From NCBI GenBank assembly GCA_964017045.1, contig OZ024810.1, positions 5,767,062 to 5,831,061 of the forward strand: a stretch of DNA of 64,000 nt, in the 5' to 3' direction. Of this stretch, positions 1-11,478 are shown in pieces (position 1 is the stretch's first letter; every line of letters starts with the position of its first letter). The stretch is from Omphiscola glabra (lineage: Eukaryota > Mollusca > Gastropoda > Lymnaeidae). A program made the translations under genes and the position numbers. The notes under the pieces were generated by a model that was not told the origin of the DNA, did no database searches, and saw only the letters and a list, made by a program, of their open reading frames with translations.

Positions 1-14
1 AATTTCCGGATACG

Positions 15-193
15 ATTGTTCCACCTATCACAAGGACACTGTATCTTTTGTTCCACCTATCACTAGGACACTGTATCTATTGTCCCACCTATCACTAGGA
101 CACTGTATCTATTGTCCCACCTATCACTAGGACACTGTATCTATTGCCCCACCTATCACTAGGACACTGTATCTATTGTTCCACCTATCACTA
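15..193. repeat. 32-bp minisatellite, about 5.6 copies
   Basis: Direct repeats start at 21, 53, 85, 117, 149 and 181, exactly 32 bp apart. Each carries CACCTATCACTAGGACACTG with minor variation. The array may extend left of the window. Confidence 0.95.
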
Positions 194-195
194 CA

Positions 196-1082
196 CCTTG
201 TCTATGGTAAATAGTTGATTGCTGACGTAATCCGTCTACGCCATGTCTGAGATAAGCCCAGGTTGATGGGGCATTAAGAAATCAGTAGGTCACTGTCCGG
301 TCAGTTGGTCAATTGTTTTTTTTTTTTTAACGAGATGAGAGGGAAATAAAACAGTCTTAATATAGACATGACATAGACATGGCAACAAAGAATTCATTCA
401 AGTCAAGCCAATTGGGAATTAAACCAAGAGAGATAACTCCATTAAAGTACTCTGCACAGCGGTTCTAAGCTTGTTTGATCACGTGCCCCATGGCTCTAAT
501 TCTGGCTAACTAAAAAGTAAAACTGCTCAATTTTTTCTGGGGAAATAGTTTGTTGGCTTCTGAACCACCTCCATCTTTTGTTATGATGTTCTATTGTCGT
601 TTAAGAAGAGTCGGCTCTTGGAGCGCCGTGAGCATGCTATCATAACATGGAAATGAGCGCTATATAAGTACTCCAATCAATCTTTAGAAACGTGGTTTGA
701 TTCTCACCTGTGATTTAAAATGTGTGTATTATTTGTGTTATGTATACATATTATAACAACACATTGAATCCTATGATTTATTAATAACTGTGTACCTTGT
801 AACGCATGCAACCAATCGACACGAATATTACAGATTGAATAACAATAAATGGTGGTAAGCGATTGGGGCAGAGACTAAGCTCTCGTCCAAAAGGATTGCC
901 ATTTGATAATCGCCTCTGATCTCCCCGACACATCTCAGATAGTAAAGGAATCAAAGGAAAGAAAAGGGCTTCGCGTTGTAATACTAGTTTAGTGATAACA
1001 CTGTGCAGACACAGCTTCACTGGCCTCAATGTGTTAAGTCTGACTTTGGACCGAAACCTCAATCTTGTCAGAATGAAAAGTG
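196..1082. other. Unique interval, no gene recognised
   Basis: This is non-repetitive AT-rich DNA. A T-run lies near 317-329 and an AGAGATAACTCC motif near 429. The minus strand is stop-free for about 280 bp (781-1062), but that reading shows no domain, so I do not call a gene. Confidence 0.5.
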
Positions 1083-1089
1083 TGTTCCT

Positions 1090-4000
1090 TTGTCTTAGAA
1101 ATAAAACTCGTCTTAGACAGAACTCTGTCTTAGAAATTCTGTCTTAGATAGATCTCTGTTTTTTTGATAGAACTATGTCTTAGATAGAACTATGTCTTAG
1201 ATAGAACTATGTCTTACATAGAACTATGTCTTAAAAAGAAATATGTCTAACATAGAACTATGTCTTAGATAGAACTATGTCTTAGATAGAACTATGTCTT
1301 AGATAGAACTATGTCTAACATAGAACTATGTCTTAGATAGAACTATGTCTAACATAGAACTATGTCTTAGATAGAACTATGTCTTAGATAGAAATATGTC
1401 TAAGAAAGAACTATGTCTTACATAGAACTATGTCTTACATAGAACTATGTCTTAGATAGAACTATGTCTTACATAGAACTATGTCTTAGATAGAACTATG
1501 TCTTAGATAGAACTATGTCTTAGATAGAATTATGTCTTACATAGAACTATGTCTTAGATAGAACTATGTCTTACATAGAACTATGTCTTAGATAGAACTA
1601 TGTCTTAGAAAGAAATATGTCTTACATAGAACACTTTCTTAGATAGAACTATGTCTTAGATAGAACTATGTCTTAGAAAGAACTATGTCTTACATAGAAC
1701 TATGTCTTAGATAAACTATGTCTTACATAGAACTATGTCTTAGATAGAAATATGTCTTAGATAGAACTATGTCTTAGATAGAACTATGTCTTAGTTAGAA
1801 CTATGTCTTAGAAAGAAATATGTCTTACATAGAAATATGTCTTAGATAGAACTATGTCTTCGATAGAACTATGTCTTACATATAACTATGTCTTAGATAG
1901 AACTATGTCTTACATAGAAATATGTCTTAGATAGAACTATGTCTTAGATAGAACTATGTCTTAGATAGAACTATGTCTTAGATAGAACTATGTCTTACAT
2001 AGAACTATGTCTTAGATAGAACTATGTCTTACATAGAACTATGTCTTAGATAGAACTATGTCTTAGATAGAACTATGTCTTAGATAGAACTATGTCTTAC
2101 ATAGAACTATGTCTTAGATAGAACTATGTCTTACATATAACTATTTCTTAGATTGAACTATGTCTTAGATAGAAATATGTCTTAGATAGAACTTTGTCTT
2201 AGATAGAACTATGTCTTACATATAACTATGTCTTAGATAGAACTATGTCTTAGATAGAACTATGTCTTACATAGAACTATGTCTTAAAAAGAAATATGTC
2301 TAACATAGAACTATGTCTTAGATAGAACTATGTCTTAGATAGAACTATGTCTTAGATAGAACTATGTCTAACATAGAACTATGTCTTACATAGAACTATG
2401 TCTTAGATAGAACTATGTCTTAGAAAGAAATATGTCTTACATAGAACTATGTCTTAGATAGAACTATGTCTTAGAAAGAAATATGTCTTACATAGAACTA
2501 TGTCTTAGATAGAACTATGCCTTAGATAGAACTATGTCTTAGATAGAACTATGTCTTACATAGAACTATGTCTTCGATAGAACTATGTCTTACATAGAAC
2601 TATGTCTTAGAAAGAAATATGTCTTACATATAACTATGTCTTCGATAGAACTATGTCTTACATAGAACTATGTCTTACATAGAACTATGTCTTAGATAGA
2701 ACTATGTCTTAGATAGAACTATGTCTTAGATAGAATTATGTCTTACATAGAACTATGTCTTAGATAGAACTATGTCTTACATAGAACTATGTCTTAGATA
2801 GAACTATGTCTTAGAAAGAAATATGTCTTACATAGAACACTTTCTTAGATAGAACTATGTCTTAGATAGAACTATGTCTTAGAAAGAACTATGTCTTACA
2901 TAGAACTATGTCTTAGATAAACTATGTCTTACATAGAACTATGTCTTAGATAGAAATATGTCTTAGATAGAACTATGTCTTAGATAGAACTATGTCTTAG
3001 TTAGAACTATGTCTTAGAAAGAAATATGTCTTACATAGAAATATGTCTTAGATAGAACTATGTCTTCGATAGAACTATGTCTTACATATAACTATGTCTT
3101 AGATAGAACTATGTCTTACATAGAAATATGTCTTAGATAGAACTATGTCTTAGATAGAACTATGTCTTAGATAGAACTATGTCTTAGATAGAACTATGTC
3201 TTACATAGAACTATGTCTTAGATAGAACTATGTCTTACATAGAACTATGTCTTAGATAGAACTATGTCTTAGATAGAACTATGTCTTAGATAGAACTATG
3301 TCTTACATAGAACTATGTCTTAGATAGAACTATGTCTTACATATAACTATTTCTTAGATTGAACTATGTCTTAGATAGAAATATGTCTTAGATAGAACTT
3401 TGTCTTAGATAGAACTATGTCTTACATATAACTATGTCTTAGATAGAAATATGTCTTACATAGAACTTTGTCTTAGATAGAACTATGTCTTAGATAGAAC
3501 TATGTTTTACATAGAACTATGTCTTAGATAGAACTATGTCTTAGATAAAGATATGTCTTAGATAGAACTTTGTCTTAGATAGAACTATGTCCTACATATA
3601 ACTATGTCTTAGATAGAACTATGACTTACATAGAACTATGTCTTACATAGAACTATGTCTTAGATAGAACTATGTCTTACATAGAACTATATCTTAGATA
3701 GAACTTTGTCTTAGATAGAACTATGTCCTACATAGAACTATGTCTTAGATAGAACTATGACTTACATAGAACTATGTCTTACATAGAACTATGTCTTAGA
3801 TAGAACTATGTCTTACATAGAACTATATCTTAGATATAATTATGTCTTAGATAGAACTATGTCTTAGATAGAACTATGTCTTACATAGAACTGTGTCTTA
3901 GATAGAACTGTGTCTTACATAGAGCTATGTCTTCGATAGAACTATGTCTTACATAGAACTATGTCTTAGAAAGAAATATGTCTTACATATAACTATGTCT

Positions 4001-4487
4001 TAGATAGAACTGTGTCTTACATAGAACTATGTCTTACATAGAACTATGTCTTAGATAGAACTATGTCTTAGATAGAACTATGTCTTAGATAGAACTATGT
4101 CTTAGATAGAACTGTGTCTTAGATAGAGCTATGTCTTACATAGAACTGTGTCTTAGATAGAACTGTGTCTTACATAGAACTATGTCTTACATAGAACTAT
4201 GTCTTAGATAGAACTATGTCTTAGATAGAACTATGTCTTACATAGAACTGTGTCTTAGATAGAACTGTGTCTTACATAGAACTATGTCTTAGATAGAACT
4301 ATGTCTCACATAGAACTGTGTCTTACATAGAACTGTGTCTTACATAGAACTATGTCTTAGATAGAACTATGTCTTAGATAGAACTATGATTTAGATAGAA
4401 CTATGTCTTAGATAGAACTATGTCTTAGATAGAACTATGTCTTAGATAGAACTATGTCTTAGATAGAACTATTTCTTAGCTGGAACT
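1090..4487. repeat. 17-bp minisatellite, about 200 copies (3.4 kb)
   Basis: The unit is TTAGATAGAACTATGTC. Most variation is at two sites: TTAGAT versus TTACAT, and GAACTA versus GAAATA. The TTACAT form creates the inverted repeat ACATAG-AA-CTATGT, and the TTAGAT form breaks it. A block of about 775 bp (about 1470-2243) recurs almost exactly at about 2676-3449, offset 1206 bp; shared private variants sit at 1527/2733, 1631/2837 and 1711/2917. A shorter 136-bp duplication appears around 3591 and 3727. The edges are degenerate. Confidence 0.97.
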
Positions 4488-4661
4488 CTGTGGGTTAACG
4501 CCCCCCCCCCCTCCCGCAGTACCCCCCTACCTTTCAGGCAGTAATTATGATAATTCAGTTTGCAGCTGTACCCCCGTGACCCCAATAATAACATTACGAA
4601 AGGTTGCCTCAACATCTCCAGGTCGGGGCGCCTCTCTGGACTAAATCAGTGTTTTGTCAAG

Positions 4662-4853
4662 TGGTTGGGTGGGGTGGCGGGCTCTTGCTATTCACTTGTG
4701 TATTCTTAGTGGTTGGGTGGGGTGGCGGGCTCTTGCTATTCACTTGTGTATTCTTAGTGGTTGGGTGGGGTGGCGGGCTCTTGCTATTCACTTGTGTATT
4801 CTTAGTGGTTGGGTGGGGTGGCGGGCTCTTGCTATTCACTTGTGAATTCTTAG
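4662..4853. repeat. 48-bp minisatellite, 4 copies
   Basis: Copies start at 4662, 4710, 4758 and 4806 and carry GGTTGGGTGGGGTGGCGGGC. The unit is divisible by three and lacks stops in several frames, which explains the spurious ORFs on both strands. A C-run precedes it at 4501-4510. Confidence 0.95.
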
Positions 4854-4888
4854 CTGGGTTTTCGACGAACCGGAAAATTGAAAAATAA

Positions 4889-5100
4889 CAGATCAATTCC
4901 CTTGGCCTCCACCCCAACAATTCCCTTCCCTTGGCCTCCCCTCCATCACTTTCTTTCCCTTCGCCTCCACCCCATCAATTCCCTTTCCTTGGCCTCCACC
5001 CCATCAATTCCCTTCCGTTGGCCTCCACCCCATCAATTCCCTTCCCTTGGCTGCCACCCTATCAATTCCCTTCCCTTGGCCTCCACCCTACGTAATCCAA
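4889..5100. repeat. 29-bp C/T-rich minisatellite, about 7 copies
   Basis: Imperfect copies of a 29-bp unit contain CAATTCCCTTCCCTTGGCCT followed by CCACCCCAT. It follows closely on the 48-bp array. Confidence 0.9.
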
Positions 5101-5135
5101 TTCTCCCCAATCAAGGTGGTTAATATAATTGACAC

Positions 5136-5460
5136 TTGTTATTTATTCAGCATCACCTTAGTCCCCATTATCTAACCCAAACCTCCAGCAGACTTCTATA
5201 TTATGCTCTCACTTATACTCTCCCACTCACTATATTCCACACATCCCATTTCTCCACACCCATATTCCTCACACGCCATATCCCACACAACGCAAATCCC
5301 ACACACTCCATACCCCCACACCCCCATATACCCCCTCCCGCATACAATCGCACCCTATACACCCCACACCCCATGTTGCCCAAACCTCACATTCCTAACC
5401 CGCACATTCTCAACACCGTGCATTCCTCACATCCCCCACACCCGATAACCTCCTCATTTG
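5136..5460. repeat. C-rich low-complexity tract
   Basis: A degenerate series of CACAC, CCCCAC and CATTCC words has no fixed period. Plus-strand open frames here are compositional, not coding. Confidence 0.7.
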
Positions 5461-5649
5461 CTTTATTCTCTGTGCTTCCTATCTTTGGCACAAGTTTTGA
5501 TTGAATTTTTGGACAAAATTTCTGCTCAGTTCACACGATAAAATTTTCGTCAAATTTCTTTTTGAACCCACTATTTAGTAAACAAAATAGAGCTTTCAAA
5601 AAGAAATTGTCGAATTTTTGACGAACATTTGATTTTGAATTGAGCGTTA

Positions 5650-5945
5650 GTATTAACTTTGATCTCTTTGATCAAATCCCCAGTAGTTCTAACTTTGATC
5701 TCTTTGATCAAATCCCCAGTAGTTCTAACTTTGATCTCTTTAATCAAATCCCCAGTAGTTCTAACTTTGATCTCTTTGATCAAATCCCCAGTAGTTCTAA
5801 ATTTGATCTCTTTGATCAAATCCATAGTAGTTCTAAATTTGATCTCTTTGATCAAATCCCCTGTAGTTCTAACTTTGATCTCTTTGATCAAATCCTCAGT
5901 AGTTCTAACTTTGATCTCTTTGATAAAATCCCCAGTAGTTCTAAG
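5650..5945. repeat. 36-bp minisatellite, about 8 copies
   Basis: Each unit contains TTTGATCTCTTTGATCAAAT, including a TGATCA palindrome, followed by CCCCAGTAGT. Single-base variants distinguish copies. The period is divisible by three, so all frames look open. Confidence 0.95.
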
Positions 5946-6002
5946 CTTCGGATACCGGAACCCCTGGCGATAAGCGTCGTAGATCTACGGGAACAATAAA
6001 TT

Positions 6003-6700
6003 CTATTTTCATAATAACATCCATCATAACCCTGCCCCTCCCATCCACCTACATTTCTAAATCCCCCACCCATTTACCTACACCTCCATATCCCCCAATT
6101 CACCTACATTTCTATATCCCCCCACCCATTTGCCTAAATCTCCATACCCCCACTCCACTTTTAAACCACTTCTTCAAACATCATAACTAAGTGGCCTTTT
6201 AAAATTCCTCCAAGAATATCAACCATTTCCAGAACATTAACCTCTACATGGATCTCAAACTGACATGAGGATCACACGATAGCCATATCATAGTGGCCCT
6301 GTACTCCTTCTTACGTTATGGTCTAATGCCACGTGTGAGCCGTGTGAGCCACCCATTTTAAATAGTGAACGCTTTAAACATTGGAGATTCACTGTTAATC
6401 AATATTAAAAAATCAACTGTTGCTCATTTTCTAAAGTAAATCTATGCAGTGGGTGAATACACAATAATGTCTTTCTTATCGACAGTTAAATTTCCACCAA
6501 ACGTAGGTCTGTTCGTCAGGATCTGGTGAGCCGTTTGTTTGAGAATCCTTGGCTTACTTTGATGACCATCAATAAGCCAGACGTTTCATCCCTGGTGTTA
6601 CTGGCAAGTCAAGATAAATGACTGCACTTGGCACAGATACTACCTACAGCATCACACGTCGTTTGTGGAGTAATTTGGAGCATCGGTGACTGTAAAAATC
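6003..6700. other. Unique interval with a degenerate C-rich repeat
   Basis: 6020-6165 holds an imperfect repeat of about 30 bp built from CCACCTACATTTCTA and CCCACCCATTT words. The rest is unique AT-rich sequence in which I recognise no gene or element. Confidence 0.5.
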
Positions 6701-6708
6701 ACTTACTT

Positions 6709-7118
6709 GGTCATTTAGATGATGTTGGCCCAGTGAGGGCACAAACTGGTCATTTAGTTGGTGTTGGCCCAGTGAGGACAATAACTGGTCATTTAGTTGG
6801 TGTTGGACCAGTGAGGACACAAACTGTTCATTTAGTTGGTGTTGGCCCAGGGGAACACAAACTGGTCATTTAGTTGGTGTTGGTCCAGTGAGGGCACAAA
6901 ATGGCATTTCGTTGGTCTTAGCCCAGTGAAGACACAAACTAGTCAATTAGTTGGTGTTGGACCAATGATGTCAAAAGCTGGTCATTGTTATTAATGGCCC
7001 AATGAGGTCAAAAACAGGTCATTTAATGGATTTTGGCCCAGTGAGGACACAAACTGGTCATTTAGTTGGTGTTGGCCCAGTGAGTACACTGGTCATCATT
7101 TGGTGCTGTTCCTGTGAG
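6709..7118. repeat. 39-bp minisatellite, about 10 copies
   Basis: The unit includes TCATTTAGTTGGTGTTGG then CCCAGTGAGGACACAA. Copies diverge towards the right. The plus-strand open frame over it is a repeat artefact. Confidence 0.93.
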
Positions 7119-7239
7119 GACAAACTGAAGACTATCAGTTGAGAGAATACTATCAACTATAAAACAAGATTTAACTATCACGGCAAAGAATCTTAACTTT
7201 TAGCACAATGCTTGCCATGACTGTGACGAGAGAGATGAT

Positions 7240-7795
7240 AGAGCCCAGACAGTTCCTCCGGTTAACAACCCGGACATTTTCTTCGGTTAACAACCAGGAC
7301 ATTTCCCGCATTTAAATCCCGGACGTGTCCTGTGGTTAACATCTCGGGCGTATCCTGCGGTTAACGACCCGGACGTATCTTCTAGGTAACAACCCGGACA
7401 TTTCCTGCGGTTAACAACCCAGACGTATCCTGTGGTTAACAACCCGGACGTATCCTGCGGTTAACAACCCGGACGTATCCTCCAGTTAACAACCCGGACG
7501 TATCCTGCGGTTAACAACCCAGACGTATCCTGCGGCTAACAACCCGGACGTATCCTGCGGTTAACAACCCGGACGTATCCTGCGGTTAACAACCCAGACG
7601 TATCCTGCGGCTAACAACCCGGACGTATCCTGCGGTTAACAACCCGGACGTATCCTGCGGCTAACAACCCTGACGTATCCTGCGGTTAACAACCCGGACG
7701 TATCCTGCGGCTAACAACCTGGACGTATCCTGCGGTTAACAACCCGGACGTGTCCTGCAGTTAAAAGTTCGGATGTTTCCTACGTTGTCAACGCG
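7240..7795. repeat. 25-bp minisatellite, about 22 copies
   Basis: The unit is GGTTAACAACCCGGACGTAT plus CCTGC, spaced exactly 25 bp (for example 7441 and 7466). It is CpG-containing and fairly GC-rich. GTTAAC and GCTAAC variants alternate from about 7530, giving a dimeric pattern. Outer copies are more diverged. Confidence 0.95.
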
Positions 7796-7975
7796 GACAT
7801 GAATAAGTGTGAAAGAAATGACAGCTTGTTGTAGATTTCTGCCATGGTGGGTCCGGAAAGGGGTGAGCTGGAGTTAATCTTGGGACACCAGGGCCTAGTC
7901 TCACGCTCGGCTTGACGAATCTGGCAGCTGAGAGAAGCTTGTCACAAAAAGAACAATTAGCAAAGAGCAATGAAT

Positions 7976-8012
7976 TCATATATGTAAATATATGTAAATA
8001 TATGTAAATATA
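7976..8012. repeat. 10-bp repeat within a short unique segment
   Basis: ATATGTAAAT is repeated three to four times. The surrounding unique DNA (7796-8070) shows nothing recognisable. Confidence 0.8.
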
Positions 8013-8071
8013 ACGTTGATTGGTGGCTAATATGAAGTCAACAAACATAACTAATTAGTTTACACGATACA

Positions 8072-8300
8072 ACCATCTAGTTTTAACCATCCACTGTTTA
8101 CCATCTAGTGTTTCGCGTCCAGTGTTTACCATCTAGTTTTTTCCATCTAGTGTTTACCATCCAGTTTTTACCATCCAGTGTTTACCATCCAGTTTTACTA
8201 TCCAGTGTTTACCATTTAGTGTTTACCGTCCAGTGTTTACCATCCAGTGTTTACCATCTAGTGTATACCATCTAGTGTTTACCATCTAGTGTTTACCAGA
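8072..8300. repeat. 14-bp minisatellite, about 16 copies
   Basis: The unit is TTTACCATCCAGTG, with CATCTAGTG variants and a few copies lacking the final G. Confidence 0.93.
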
Positions 8301-8413
8301 CCTTTTGCCCATGTGCTACACCTGATAAACTAAACGTTTAATTCCCCCCCATACCTTTTATTTTTACCTAAGTTTGGAAACGTCATGATGCCGTGAGTAA
8401 GATTTTATTTCAA

Positions 8414-9229
8414 CTTTGAGGCTGCACCTTGAGGCAGTCAACATTGAGGTTTGCACCTTGAGGCAGTCAACTTTGAGGCTTGCACCTTGAGGCAGTCAAC
8501 TTTGAGGCTTGCACCTTGAGGCAATCAACTTTGAGACTACACCTTGAGGCAGTCAACTTTGAGGCTTGCGTCTTGAGGCAGTCAACTTTGTGGCCTGCAC
8601 CTTGAGGCAGTCAACTTTGAGGCTTGCGTCTTGAGGCAGACAACTTTGAGGCCTGCACCTTGAGGCAGTCAACTTTGAGGCTTGCGTCTTGAGGCAGACA
8701 ACTTTGAGGCCTGCACCTTGAGGCAGTCAACTTTGAGGCTTGCGTCTTGAGGCAGACAACTTTGAGGCCTGCACCTTGAGGCAGTCAACTTTGAGGCTTG
8801 CGTCTTGAGGCAGACAACTTTGTGGCTTGCGTCTTGAGGCAGACAACTTTGAGGCCTGCACCTTGAGGCAGTCAACTTTGAGGCTTGCGTCTTGAGGCAG
8901 ACAACTTTGTGGCCTGCACCTTGAGGCAGTCAACTTTGCGGCTTGCGTCTTGAGGCAGACAACTTTGAGGCCTGCACCTTGAGGCAGTCAACTTTGAGGC
9001 TTGCGTCTTGAGGCAGACAACTTTGAGGCCTGCACCTTGAGGCAGTCAACTTTGAGGCTTGCGTCTTGAGGCAGACAACTTTGTGGCTTGCGTCTTGAGG
9101 CAGACAACTTTGAGGCCTGCACCTTGAGGCAGTCAACTTTGAGGCTTGCGTCTTGAGGCAGACAACTTTGTGGCCTGCACCTTGAGGCAGTCAACTTTGT
9201 GGCTTGCGTCTTGAGGCAGTCAACTTTTA
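8414..9229. repeat. 29-bp minisatellite, about 28 copies, with 58- and 261-bp higher-order periods
   Basis: The unit contains CTTGAGGCAGTCAACTTTGA. Two subtypes (GCACCTTGAGGCAGTC and GCGTCTTGAGGCAGAC) alternate through the centre to form a 58-bp dimer. A block is further duplicated with offset 261 bp (9 units): rare TTTGTGGC variants at 8821 and 8908 recur at 9082 and 9169. Minus-strand open frames are repeat artefacts. Confidence 0.96.
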
Positions 9230-9712
9230 ACATTGTACGATGAAATTTAGAAGCAATCAAATTAAACTAATTGGTATTCTCAATAAACTTTTAAATGTAT
9301 CTGACAGTGTGTCTTTCTATCCCCTTCCCCACCCCCGCCCCCCCCCACCCCCCAATCCCCCCAAAAAAGTAAGCACATTTCTCATTTTAGAGGCTAAATG
9401 CCCTCAATGCTTTTCACCGTATCTCCCCGTTGGGCATATGCCCTAACACTGCATTAATCTGACTTTGTATATGCAGCAGGGCTTATCAATGGGATGCACG
9501 GTACGTGTGACGCACCTTGAGGGTATGGATCAGGCGCCACCCGAGGGCACGGATCAGGCGCCATCCGAGGGCACATTTCAATTTAAGTGAACACTTTTCT
9601 ATTAGGTAAAAAAAAAGTAAAAAATGTGACATATGTGATGATTGTTTCAAGACCAGAGAGGCTGAACGAGAAGCAGTCCGCCAGCACAAAGGGAGTTCAT
9701 CACACCTACAAA

Positions 9713-9793
9713 ATGTCTCGTTTAGGAGTTGTCTTTCTTGCATTTGTTACGTTATTCATTATGCAATCGTGGTGTAACTCTAGAGCTCACTAG
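9713..9793 (+). CDS. Small ORF with signal-peptide-like sequence (candidate first exon)
   Basis: ATG at 9713 follows an AAA context and opens 26 codons ending at TAG 9791. After MSR comes a long hydrophobic stretch, LGVVFLAFVTLFIMQSW, then CNSRAH: the layout of a secretory signal peptide with a possible cleavage site after the cysteine/serine region. Small secreted peptides of invertebrates often keep the signal sequence in its own exon. A weak donor (GTGTAA near 9769) could splice it out before the stop. No mature peptide or downstream exon was identified, so function is unknown. A chance hydrophobic ORF in AT-rich DNA is a real alternative. Confidence 0.25.
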   Translation: MSRLGVVFLAFVTLFIMQSWCNSRAH

Positions 9794-9887
9794 TTAGTGG
9801 TCATGATTTGCCCTTTATAAAGTGTCAGTCTGGGGTAATCAAATGGAATGTTTCTTCAGTGCCATTAGTTGGTTCTACTAGCTGATT

Positions 9888-10195
9888 TCAAAAGTGCCAA
9901 CAGTTGGCTCTAACAGTCCCGCTAGTTGGCTCTAACAGTCCCGCTAATTTGCTCTAACAGTGCCGCTAGTTTGCTCTAACAGTGCCGCTAGTTTGCTCTA
10001 ACAGTGCCGCTAGTTTGCTCTAACAGTGCCGCTAGTTTGCTCTAACAGTGCCGCTAGTTTGCTCTAACAGTGCCGCTAGTTTGCTCTAACAGTGCCGCTA
10101 GTTTGCTCTAACAGTGCCGCTAGTTTGCTCTAACAGTGCCGCTAGTTGGCTCTAACAGTGCCGCTAGTTTGCTCTAACAGTGCCGCTAGTTTTTT
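9888..10195. repeat. 22-bp minisatellite, about 14 copies
   Basis: The unit is CTCTAACAGTGCCGCTAGTT plus TG. Central copies are almost identical and outer copies are diverged. The copies are contiguous with no spacers, so this is not CRISPR-like. Confidence 0.95.
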
Positions 10196-10235
10196 CAAAA
10201 GTTCCATTAGTTTGCTTTTTTACCCAAAATTTGCG

Positions 10236-10300
10236 GAAAAGAATCTATCTAGTAATCTATTTAGTAATCTATCTAGTAATCTATCTAGTAATTCTGTTTG
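10236..10300. repeat. 12-bp repeat, about 5 copies
   Basis: AGTAATCTATCT is repeated with small variants. A CA-rich stretch follows at 10340-10395. Confidence 0.85.
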
Positions 10301-10432
10301 GTAATATTTTTAAAGATTTATCAGATTAACATACGAACACGCATTCCCCCTCCCCCACTCACACACGCACACACATACACCACCGACACATACATGCACC
10401 TTCTAGGTCAAAACACTTGAACTCTCTTTCAC

Positions 10433-10573
10433 CTATCTCACCTTTACCCTACCTGCCCCACCCTCCCCATTCCCGGCACTACTCAGTTTAGAAACCTCGT
10501 TCTCCAGGTTGTACACCTGGCCAAAGGTATGTTTACCGTATCGGTGTGCTAGATGTACTCCGGTTTCATGCAT
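10433..10573. other. Exon-like island, strand ambiguous
   Basis: On the plus strand, a pyrimidine-rich tract and CAG (10484-10486) precede a 40-bp segment 10487-10526 ending AAAG^GTATGT, both good splice signals. Its frame reads NLVLQVVHLAK. On the minus strand the same DNA is an open frame starting at ATG 10573, reading GKHTFGQVYNLENEVSKLSS and ending with a possible AAG^GTGAGA donor. Only one can be right. The plus signals are stronger, while the minus peptide looks more protein-like. I recognise no family in either. Confidence 0.25.
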
Positions 10574-10975
10574 TCAAGATGTCGAATGTCAGGACGGGCC
10601 TGGGAACTAGACCACTCAGCCAATAGATCGTCCACTGGGGCAAATGGCGTCAGCTAGAGACAGCTTTACTTCCCAGATAGAAGTGTTGACTAGGCACTAC
10701 GTCCTAGAAAAGTGTTTTCTCAAATTTAACATTTTCTTTTTTTTACATTTTCAATCGAAGTACAAAAATTGTATGCGTCCGGTTCAGAATTCAATCTCTA
10801 CGTCACAAACGCATGCACTGCAACGGTCATTCAATTAGTAAATAATATAGACTGAATGACTTAAATCAACTTATTAGTATAAGAAGTTTTTTATAGCGTT
10901 TTACCCCAACCTAGGGCTGGGCTCACCACGCTGTACATACAATTTAACAAACATAATCATGAACTTAAAAATTAC

Positions 10976-11054
10976 CTACTGATTCTGGCTTCCCTTCTCC
11001 ATCGTATGACATCACAAAGTCCGTCCCGGTCCTTGTAACTGTAATGCCAGGATG
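10976..11054 (-). CDS. Candidate internal exon B, unknown protein
   Basis: On the minus strand an acceptor CAG (11055-11057) opens a 79-bp stop-free segment. It begins in phase 0 with HPGITVTRTGTDFVMSYDGE and ends GTAG^GTAATT (donor at 10975). It encodes 26 residues plus one base. Its start phase matches the end phase of candidate exon A (12738-12876) on the same strand. Flanking DNA is AT-rich and stop-dense, whereas the segment is GC-balanced. I recognise no domain, and the acceptor pyrimidine tract is only moderate. RNA evidence would be needed to raise this above a candidate. Confidence 0.4.
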
Positions 11055-11177
11055 CTGGGCCATAGTCAGATCAATAATCAATCTTTGATTTCGAAACCAA
11101 AATAAATCTTATTCATTATAAATATCATTGTTCCAAATATTCTAGTTACTTGTATTAGTATTATTATTTCATCGTTC

Positions 11178-11312
11178 CAACCCCAACTCAGCCACTCCTC
11201 CAACTCGGCCATCCCCCACCTCGACTATGCGCCCACCTCAACCGGGCCCCCACCTGAGCCAGGCCTCCACCTCTACCAGGCCCCCACCTTGGTCACTCCC
11301 CCACCTTGTTTT
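11178..11312. repeat. Degenerate C-rich repeat of about 20-21 bp
   Basis: Imperfect units of the form CCCCACCTCGACCAGGC occur six to seven times. Confidence 0.75.
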
Positions 11313-11384
11313 TGTTTTCCCCTCTTACATGGAGAACTCCAAACACTTTTATTGTTTTCTTTTTCTAGTTTCTGGTTTTGTCTG

Positions 11385-11420
11385 GTCTGCGAAAGAAGGC
11401 TTTTAGTCGAAACGTTCTCT
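11385..11420 (+). other. Motif resembling a Penelope-associated hammerhead ribozyme core (decayed)
   Basis: CTGCGAA (11387-11393), a short GGC/GTC stem, then GAAAC (11409-11413) follow the order of the hammerhead core CUGANGA - stem II - GAAA. Penelope-like elements are known to carry hammerhead motifs in their terminal repeats. The first box has mismatches, and stems I and III were not confirmed. This is a resemblance, not an assignment. Confidence 0.25.
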
Positions 11421-11478
11421 TTTTATCGGTCTGTCTTTTCATGTCAAGTTTCAACTTACCTTTTCCCTCTGTTTTCAG

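Noticed and set aside
781..1062. 93-codon minus frame
   Set aside because: No domain and no strong splice context; could be chance.
9888..10195. Regular short repeats considered as a CRISPR array
   Set aside because: Units are contiguous with no unique spacers, and the DNA is eukaryotic; the same holds for all arrays here.
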